From Alteromonas sp. KC3 (lineage in GTDB: Bacteria; Pseudomonadota; Gammaproteobacteria; Enterobacterales; Alteromonadaceae): a DNA stretch of 64,000 nt. Within the stretch, counting starts at the first letter, position 1; every line of letters starts with the position of its first letter. Below the pieces are notes generated by a model, which searched no databases, was not told where the DNA came from, and was given only the letters and a program-made list of their open reading frames with translations. The position numbers and the translations under genes are program-made. The stretch spans positions 3,410,001 to 3,474,000 of the forward strand of contig NZ_AP024235.1 of assembly GCF_016756315.1 (NCBI RefSeq). The letters run 5' to 3'. This document shows, in pieces, positions 57,658-64,000 of this stretch.

Positions 57658-57685
57658 AAAGCCCGCTCTGTGTTAGGCGGGCTTT
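57658..57685 (-). terminator. thr operon attenuator hairpin
   Basis: On the minus strand, AAAGCCCGC / GCGGGCTTT stem with a 10-nt loop followed by eight T, placed between thrL and thrA. A GGCGG in the leader (in the last codons of thrL) can pair with CCGCC of its left arm, giving a plausible antiterminator. Confidence 0.88.
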
Positions 57686-57707
57686 CGTTGTCTTTTGCTT
57701 ACTTGCA

Positions 57708-57779
57708 CTAGTCACCGACCGCCCTATTTAAGGTGGTAATCAACATCATTGTGGTGGTGGTGCGTAGAATCTTTTTCAT
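57708..57779 (-). CDS. thrL: thr operon leader peptide
   Basis: 23-residue frame starting MKKILRTTTT, with Thr at 7-10 and 15-16 and Ile at 4 and 14, followed 23 nt later by the attenuator. This is the composition expected of an attenuation peptide for the Thr/Ile-controlled operon (E. coli ThrL has the same pattern). Ribosome stalling at the Thr codons would favour the antiterminator. No clear Shine-Dalgarno is visible. A TTGACA (-35 like) lies 30 nt upstream, at 57809-57814, with only a weak -10. Confidence 0.85.
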   Translation of the reverse strand: MKKILRTTTTMMLITTLNRAVGD

Positions 57780-57907
57780 ACAAGCAATTTGCCGTATAGA
57801 CGTCTATCTGTCAACCGCAGTTTTCACCACACTGTATTGCATAAAGTGAAATATTAACCAGCCAACATTTCGAATTAGGGTACAAAGCATGTTTCAGCAG
57901 TATTCTG

Positions 57908-58786
57908 TCAATTATCATCAACAATGTTTTGTGCAAGAAAATCAATAAGTAATCGTATTTTTGGCGCGACATTGCGGTTTGAAGGAAACACTGCCCAAAT
58001 CGCTTCCTGCTTATCTTTGTGCGCTGGTAATACCTCTTCTAAATTTCCACATTCTAAATCGTGGCGTACATAGAAGCCGGGTAGTTGAGCAATTCCCAAG
58101 CCGTCAAGCGCTGCGCTGCGAAGTGCATTACCACTGTTATAGCGCACTCTTCCCTGCACAGGTAAAGAGGTTGTATTGCCATTAATAACAAATCGCCAGT
58201 AAGCCTGAGACCCTACTAGCAAATCGTGCTGTTTTAATTCATCGAGCGTCTGAGGCCTAGCATTTTGCTCAAAATAAGATGGACTCGCACACACATAAAG
58301 GTGACGGGTAGCTAACTTTTTGGCCACTAAAGTAGAGTCTCCCAGCTTGCCAATTCGAATAGCAAGGTCCAACCCTTGCTCAACAATATCCAATTTTTCA
58401 TTCGTAAATGTGCAGTGCACGCTAATGCCTGAATATTGTTTCATAAAGGTATTGAGCAGTGGTGCAATATAGGCCTCACCAAAGGCTACTGGCGCTGTCA
58501 TCTTTATCAACCCCTGCGGCGATTGCTGCAGTGCACTTACCGCAAGCTGAGCATTTTCTAGCGACTGCAATGCAGGATAAGCTTGCTCAAAGTACAACGT
58601 CCCGGCCTCTGTTAGCGATACGCTTCGGGTAGTACGCTGTAACAGCTTTACGCCTAACTGCCTTTCTAACGTCGCTACTTTTCGGCTAACTTGTGCCACT
58701 GAAGTATCTAATTTCGTCGCCGCACCAGTGAAGTTGCCCACATTTGCCACGGCGCAAAACTCTGATACCCCCTCTAATATTTTCAT
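57908..58786 (-). CDS. LysR-family transcriptional regulator
   Basis: 292 residues: N-terminal winged helix (LEGVSEFCAVANVGNFTGAA, LDTSVAQVSRKVATLERQL, RTTRSVSLTEAG) and a periplasmic-binding-fold effector domain. Divergent from class III alcohol dehydrogenase (180 nt between starts), the usual arrangement for a local regulator responding to the aldehyde or a related metabolite. A 6-bp inverted repeat lies in the intergenic region. Confidence 0.92.
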   Translation of the reverse strand: MKILEGVSEFCAVANVGNFTGAATKLDTSVAQVSRKVATLERQLGVKLLQRTTRSVSLTEAGTLYFEQAYPALQSLENAQLAVSALQQSPQGLIKMTAPVAFGEAYIAPLLNTFMKQYSGISVHCTFTNEKLDIVEQGLDLAIRIGKLGDSTLVAKKLATRHLYVCASPSYFEQNARPQTLDELKQHDLLVGSQAYWRFVINGNTTSLPVQGRVRYNSGNALRSAALDGLGIAQLPGFYVRHDLECGNLEEVLPAHKDKQEAIWAVFPSNRNVAPKIRLLIDFLAQNIVDDN

Positions 58787-58852
58787 AGGCTTACTACCTC
58801 ACAGTGAAACGGTACATACAGCGCGTAGGACTTATAATAGAATCCCCTCCCA

Positions 58853-58874
58853 ACTATTACAAATATGCAATAGT
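58853..58874. promoter_or_regulatory. Inverted repeat in the LysR–frmA divergent promoter
   Basis: ACTATT / AATAGT arms 10 nt apart, about 66 nt upstream of the LysR start and 92 nt upstream of frmA. Dimension and location fit a LysR-type operator; not proven. Confidence 0.35.
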
Positions 58875-58951
58875 GATTTACTAAATCTGTATTTATCTAT
58901 CACAAACGCTCTCCTATACTTGGCTTCATATCAAAACACTTATATTTGTAA

Positions 58952-60124
<1,173 letters not shown>

Positions 60125-60172
60125 TACATATGGAAAAATAGCCCTCAGCCCGATAAAGAAATACGCAACACT

Positions 60173-60201
60173 AAAAAGGCTCGTATCAAACGAGCCTTTT
60201 T
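60173..60201. terminator. Bidirectional terminator between frmA and the response regulator
   Basis: Perfect 11-bp stem AAAAAGGCTCG / CGAGCCTTTTT with a 7-nt loop. It works for both convergent transcripts. Confidence 0.92.
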
Positions 60202-60212
60202 GCTTCACTATG

Positions 60213-60857
60213 CTAGATCCATCCCAACTCAAGTGCTTTTAGCACCGCCCGCGTTCGATCACGAACGCCTAATTTAGCCATAATGGCAGATACTTGGTTT
60301 TTCACTGTGCCAGTAGATTTGAAGATAGTATCCGCGATTTCTTTATTGCTGTATCCCGCCGCGACTAAGCGCAATATTTCAAGCTCTTTGGTGGTTAATG
60401 TTTCAGGCGTCTCAAACGACTCGAAAGTAACATCAAGCCCTTGCAAGCCTTTTAGTACTTTTTCAGTGACTGCCGGCTGTATTAGAGTCTCGCCTCGCTC
60501 TACGGCCTTTATACCGTCAACCAATGTTTCAAGAGACACATCTTTCAGTAAGTAACCTTTTGCGCCTGCGCTTATCGCACCGCTCACCAAAGTATGATCA
60601 TCAAATGTCGTCAACATTAACACAGGGATAGTAATAGCATTCGCGCTAAGTGCGTTTAGCGCTTCAATGCCCGACATTTTTGGCATGCGAATATCCATTA
60701 AGATCACATCACAGTTGATGCGGTTCAACGTATCAATTAACTGACTGCCATCTTCACATTCACCCACTACATTGACGCTGTCATCAAGAGCAAGAAGTGA
60801 CTTTATACCCTGTCGAACTAGCATCTGATCTTCGACCAGTAAAACCCTTGTGCTCAT
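60213..60857 (-). CDS. NarL/LuxR-family response regulator
   Basis: 214 residues: receiver domain (VLLVEDQMLVRQGIKSLL, phospho-acceptor in VILMDIRMPKMSG, Lys in GAKGYLLKDVS) and a LuxR-type helix-turn-helix (LTTKELEILRLVAAGYSNKE, STGTVKNQVSAIMAKLG). The ATG at 60857 follows GGAGG and overlaps the kinase stop as ATGA. Together with the kinase it forms a DesK/DesR-like two-component pair. Confidence 0.95.
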   Translation of the reverse strand: MSTRVLLVEDQMLVRQGIKSLLALDDSVNVVGECEDGSQLIDTLNRINCDVILMDIRMPKMSGIEALNALSANAITIPVLMLTTFDDHTLVSGAISAGAKGYLLKDVSLETLVDGIKAVERGETLIQPAVTEKVLKGLQGLDVTFESFETPETLTTKELEILRLVAAGYSNKEIADTIFKSTGTVKNQVSAIMAKLGVRDRTRAVLKALELGWI

Positions 60858-62011
60858 TCTGCCTCCACCAATGTCGCGCGAATACAAAACCCTTGTGCGT
60901 TGAAACCTGTCTGTAACTCACCACCTAATGCACTCACGCGCTCTCTCATTCCAATTAAACCATTGCCTTCTGTAATAGGCTTCTCTACATTCACCTGCAC
61001 ATCTTGCATGATAAGTGTGTATACGTTGTCGTGTTTACTAAGCGCAATGTTGAATCTATGGGATTGAGTATGCCGTATCACATTTGTTAATCCTTCCTGA
61101 ATAATGCGCAGCAAGGCATCTGCTATCTTCACATTGCTAAGTATAAAATCAGGCTGAATGTCTAACTGCACTTGTTGTCGTGGCAAGTCACTAATAAGAG
61201 ATTGTAGAGCACCATTGAAATCGATAGCGGCATTCTCTCTAATGTCCGATACCGCCTCTCGCACATCTGACAACAATAGTTTTGCGATAGCATGGCACTG
61301 GTCAACTTGCGCCTTTACGTCGTCATTTCCAGCTAAATTACTTTTGCGAGACGCCACCTGTAAATTGATGGTCAAAGCAGTAAGGTGATGTCCCACCACA
61401 TCATGAATATTACGCGCAATGCGCAAGCGTTCATCTTGTGTAATCGCTTGTTTCATTAAGTGCTGTGTACTGATCAACTGTCTATTGAGCGCATCGGCTT
61501 CTTCTCGCGCGGCAGTTTCCTTAATGGCGGTATTCGACATCATCATTGCGAACAAATTAAACGTCCAGAACAAAGCGCCAGTGAGCAATGCTTGATTTTC
61601 CTCCCAAACGACTTCTTGAATAAAAACCGTAGGCAATGCCAATGGAATACTAAGCACTAGGCACTTGCCCCATGATAAATAGTAGGGAAGCACCGCAGAC
61701 CAAATCACCACAAAAATGGCGATATAAGCGTAAGGTAATAACAGTTGGCTCGCTACCGACAACGCATACATGGCCCACAGCAGCAAATATCGCCAACGAG
61801 GTAAAGACTCGTCATGGCGAGTAACCAACACAAAGCAAATGGCAATCGAAATAAATAAGGCAAATGCGGCGATAGGTCGCCAATGCCAAAATGTAAGTTG
61901 CATGGTCAGAAAGTAAAGCGCCGACACACTTACAAATAGCCAGGTTAAACATGCTGAAAACCGCTCTACGTTGTTAACCAGCCATGATTTTAAGGTTGAC
62001 GATAATTCCAT
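60854..62011 (-). CDS. Sensor histidine kinase, HisKA_3 (DesK-like) type
   Basis: 385 residues: five or six transmembrane helices in residues 15-175, phospho-acceptor His in ERLRIARNIHDVVGHHLTAL, and a HATPase domain (LLRIIQEGLTNVIRHTQSH, GNGLIGMRERVSALGG). The lack of a large periplasmic domain, with the sensing left to the membrane part, recalls DesK-type kinases for membrane fluidity or envelope stress. Divergent from the membrane protein gene at 62.2 kb, which could be a target. Confidence 0.93.
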   Translation of the reverse strand: MELSSTLKSWLVNNVERFSACLTWLFVSVSALYFLTMQLTFWHWRPIAAFALFISIAICFVLVTRHDESLPRWRYLLLWAMYALSVASQLLLPYAYIAIFVVIWSAVLPYYLSWGKCLVLSIPLALPTVFIQEVVWEENQALLTGALFWTFNLFAMMMSNTAIKETAAREEADALNRQLISTQHLMKQAITQDERLRIARNIHDVVGHHLTALTINLQVASRKSNLAGNDDVKAQVDQCHAIAKLLLSDVREAVSDIRENAAIDFNGALQSLISDLPRQQVQLDIQPDFILSNVKIADALLRIIQEGLTNVIRHTQSHRFNIALSKHDNVYTLIMQDVQVNVEKPITEGNGLIGMRERVSALGGELQTGFNAQGFCIRATLVEAE

Positions 62012-62074
62012 TTAGGCACCGCTACATCGAGGTAATTGCGCACATTGTTGCAGAAATAGCATTTAAACACATAG

Positions 62075-62108
62075 GCCAAAAGTCACTTTTTATCTAATGA
62101 CTTTTGGC
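62075..62108. promoter_or_regulatory. 11-bp perfect inverted repeat between kinase gene and divergent membrane protein gene
   Basis: GCCAAAAGTCA / TGACTTTTGGC with a 12-nt spacer, 64 nt from the kinase start and 67 nt from the membrane-protein start. Candidate operator for the NarL-type regulator (these bind inverted repeats). Confidence 0.45.
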
Positions 62109-62174
62109 ACTTACTTGAAAACAGCAAATTAAACACACTGTGTCACATCAATTTTGGTTATTGGAGCCACCATT

Positions 62175-62915
62175 ATGCAAACCATACACAGTACACTGGT
62201 TTACTTTCACATTTTTTCAGGTGCACTTTCCCTGTTTTTGTTTTGGATCCCCTGCTTGACGCGTAAAGGAGGTCCACAACATCGAAAATTTGGGCGCTAC
62301 TACGTGCAAGCCATGCTGTTCACTTCAATCAGTGGAGTAGTGAGTTCTACTATTGTTTTACTCATGCCATTGGCCATCTACCCTTCTATGCCTGAGCACT
62401 TTGAATCGGTGGCCTATTTTGTCGCCTACCTAAAAGGGCAGTATATTTTTCTGCTGATGTTGAGTTTGCTGGTTTGGAATAATGTTCGTCATGCCCAGCG
62501 AGTGCTTGAGGTAAAAAGCGATATTGCTGAAATGCGAACGCCAGCGTACTTGTGGCTACCCATTCTTCTATTTGCAGTAGCCTCTATCGCGCTTTATCAA
62601 GGCATTAAATACAACATTACCCTTACCTGCATTTTTGCGCCTATAGCGTTACTCAATGCCATTGGCATTGTTCGCTATACACTACAAAAAGAGGTGCCTG
62701 CAGGTAAATGGATAGTTGAACATATTGGACACATTATTGGTTCAGGTATTGGTGCTTATACCGCCTTCTTTGCCTTTGGCGGCAGAACCTTGTTTGAAGG
62801 GATTCCGAGTTTGCAAATAGCAAGTTGGGTGCTGCCAAGTCTTATAGGCGTACCATTTTCGCTTTGGCTAAGCTGCAAGTACAAGCCTCGCCAACGCACA
62901 TTAAAAAACGCATAG
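62175..62915 (+). CDS. Multispanning membrane protein (DUF2306-like)
   Basis: 246 residues with about seven hydrophobic helices (TLVYFHIFSGALSLFLFWIP, QYIFLLMLSLLVWNN, LWLPILLFAVASIALYQGI, and others). Conserved His in HIFSG and in GPQHRKFGRYYVQAM recall the small heme-type or DUF2306-like membrane proteins, but the function is unknown. The start at 62175 follows GGAG 8 nt upstream. It is divergent from the two-component operon and may be its target. Confidence 0.7.
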   Translation: MQTIHSTLVYFHIFSGALSLFLFWIPCLTRKGGPQHRKFGRYYVQAMLFTSISGVVSSTIVLLMPLAIYPSMPEHFESVAYFVAYLKGQYIFLLMLSLLVWNNVRHAQRVLEVKSDIAEMRTPAYLWLPILLFAVASIALYQGIKYNITLTCIFAPIALLNAIGIVRYTLQKEVPAGKWIVEHIGHIIGSGIGAYTAFFAFGGRTLFEGIPSLQIASWVLPSLIGVPFSLWLSCKYKPRQRTLKNA

Positions 62916-63059
62916 TGAACGACGGCGTATAAATTGACGGCACTGATGTGAACTGCAAACCACTCGTGAAAAGCGTACGTAATTTTCGTCAACCTGTGGC
63001 GAAATAACAAAAAGTAACGCTATACTGGTGCAAAGCAGTTCACCTGAAGGCCATATACA

Positions 63060-63713
63060 ATGACATTAAAAAAGAATAAAAGCGTGTCTGCACTGCCTGC
63101 GTTTGCCATTACTCTTTGCTTTGCAAGTGCACTATTTCACTGTCACACTTCTGCGCTAGAGTTAAGCCATTCACATAATCACGATCACGCTCAAACTACG
63201 GAAAATGAAGACGCACAAAGTCTTGGCTCACTCACTAACCTTCAGCACAATAATAGCTTCATGCTCTCGTCAGGGTTACCTACCAAAACCCATTTAGCGT
63301 TGCTTAAACAAGAAGGCGTCAGTCACGTCATCGACCTTATTCCGGGAGACAGAGCTGATGAGATTCACTATACCACCTCATTAGATCTTGATTATTTTAA
63401 TGTGCCTGTAGACTGGGAAGCGCCAAGCGTAGCTAACTTTTTAAATTACGCTGCCTATATGGACCGAGTAAAACAATCTGATGGCAAAGTGCTCACGCAT
63501 TGTAAGCTCAATTGGCGGGGAGCGTCTTTTACTTACCTTTATCGTGTTGCCGTGTTAGGTGAAAGTGAAGCGCAAGCCAAAGCTGACCTGATGAAAGTGT
63601 GGCACCCAAATCCGACGTGGCACGCATTTATGTCAGATGTGGTTAATTACTACAATAGCGTAAACAACACACGCGTTGCGATGTCATTTGACCCAGCCCC
63701 AATCGAAGGCTGA
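63060..63713 (+). CDS. Exported protein-tyrosine-phosphatase-like protein
   Basis: 217 residues. Signal peptide (LPAFAITLCFASALFHCHTS), a His-rich stretch (ELSHSHNHDHAQ, about 36-47), then a phosphatase-like fold (SSGLPTKTHLALLKQEGVSH, VIDLIPGDRADE). The P-loop reads THCKLNWRGASFTYLY, a Cys-x4-Arg rather than the classical Cys-x5-Arg; this shortened loop (HCxxNxR) recurs in a group of bacterial PTP-like proteins. The catalytic ability is uncertain; the target is unknown. Convergent with the chemotaxis receptor gene. Confidence 0.8.
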   Translation: MTLKKNKSVSALPAFAITLCFASALFHCHTSALELSHSHNHDHAQTTENEDAQSLGSLTNLQHNNSFMLSSGLPTKTHLALLKQEGVSHVIDLIPGDRADEIHYTTSLDLDYFNVPVDWEAPSVANFLNYAAYMDRVKQSDGKVLTHCKLNWRGASFTYLYRVAVLGESEAQAKADLMKVWHPNPTWHAFMSDVVNYYNSVNNTRVAMSFDPAPIEG

Positions 63714-63728
63714 CCTGACCTAAAAACG

Positions 63729-63759
63729 ATGGTGCCCTCGGTAGTACAAGGGGCACCAT
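63729..63759. terminator. Terminator between phosphatase-like gene and MCP gene
   Basis: 9-bp stem ATGGTGCCC / GGGCACCAT with a 13-nt loop. On the minus strand CGTTTTT follows, so it terminates the chemotaxis receptor gene; it may also act on the plus strand. Confidence 0.75.
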
Positions 63760-63779
63760 ATCGAAACATCTTCACTGTC

Positions 63780-64000
63780 CTACACTTTAAATTGTCCAAC
63801 CAACTCATTAAGGCTTTTTGAAAGAGACAATAAGTTGTCGGCATTACTCGATAGCCCTTTTGATGCATGACTGACATCGGTGGTTGAGCTTTGCATACCT
63901 GATATTGTTCGGCTAATTTCTTCTGATACCTGATATTGCTCTTCAGCAGCACTGGCAATCTGTGTGATTTGATCCATTATTTGCTGCACCAACCGACCTA
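63780..64000 (-). CDS. Methyl-accepting chemotaxis protein, C-terminal end (truncated by window)
   Basis: The last ~73 residues of a receptor. VQQIMDQITQIASAAEEQ and YQVSEEISRTISGMQSSTTD are typical of the C-terminal methylation helix region, followed by a short tail ending in QFKV. The frame is open to the right edge, so the receptor starts beyond the window. The ligand domain is not visible. Confidence 0.85.
   Translation of the reverse strand, partial: GRLVQQIMDQITQIASAAEEQYQVSEEISRTISGMQSSTTDVSHASKGLSSNADNLLSLSKSLNELVGQFKV

Noticed and set aside
62103..62118. Sigma-54-like TGGCAC…TTGA
   Set aside because: The -12 GC is missing and the spacing is wrong, so it is not a credible PrsR target.

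Overview
The window looks like a chromosomal segment of a marine gammaproteobacterium of the Alteromonas / Alteromonadaceae type. This is judged from gene content and family resemblance: a PilT/PilU–YggS–ProC–YggT block, an RsmE–GshB–YqgE–RuvX block, a DUF3545 small protein, a fused peroxiredoxin-glutaredoxin, and the XrtA-type regulators PrsK/PrsR. No database search was run. Both ends cut through genes: an M19 dipeptidase on the left and a methyl-accepting chemotaxis protein on the right. No rRNA, tRNA, CRISPR array, IS element or prophage was seen.

Layout. 0-10 kb: a Cu/Ag-type RND efflux operon (cusCBA-like, minus strand) behind a Cys/His-rich exported protein, then an exported alpha/beta hydrolase and a peroxiredoxin-glutaredoxin. 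9.7-18 kb: an orphan ParA plus ribbon-helix-helix pair, a TPR-GGDEF diguanylate cyclase with a Fur-box-like sequence upstream, a degenerate GFA-like protein, the PrsR/PrsK two-component pair, and a FabH-like ketoacyl synthase. 18-23.7 kb: two lipoproteins (one with a collagen-like segment), an M48 metalloprotease, MscS, and a 59-residue membrane peptide. 23.8-32 kb: housekeeping genes rsmE-gshB-yqgE-ruvX, pilTU, yggS-proC-yggT and a DUF4426 gene.

32-38 kb holds the most original signal. A large membrane-anchored CadC/ToxR-like regulator is flanked by three genes for exported proteins of poorly known function. Upstream of each of the three I find exactly three TTC-centred 11-bp direct repeats in strict phase, in the same orientation relative to the gene. 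In two promoters they sit at an identical distance from the ATG. This looks like a small one-component signalling regulon.

38-52 kb: 2,4-dienoyl-CoA reductase, a TPR/transglutaminase-like lipoprotein, a second DUF885 hydrolase, GST, an AzlCD exporter with its XRE-cupin regulator, VOC and WYL proteins, YaaA, transaldolase-Pgi, and a GTG-started DUF3545 protein. 52-58 kb: a threonine operon (thrLABC) followed by ung. It has a recognisable Thr-rich leader peptide and attenuator hairpin, and thrA is split in two by a single missing base that creates an ATGA stop/start overlap. 58-64 kb: a LysR regulator divergent from class III alcohol dehydrogenase, a DesK/NarL-type two-component pair divergent from a multispanning membrane protein, and an exported phosphatase-like protein.

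Starts were set by ribosome-binding-site spacing and family N-termini. Functional names rest on motifs read by eye.
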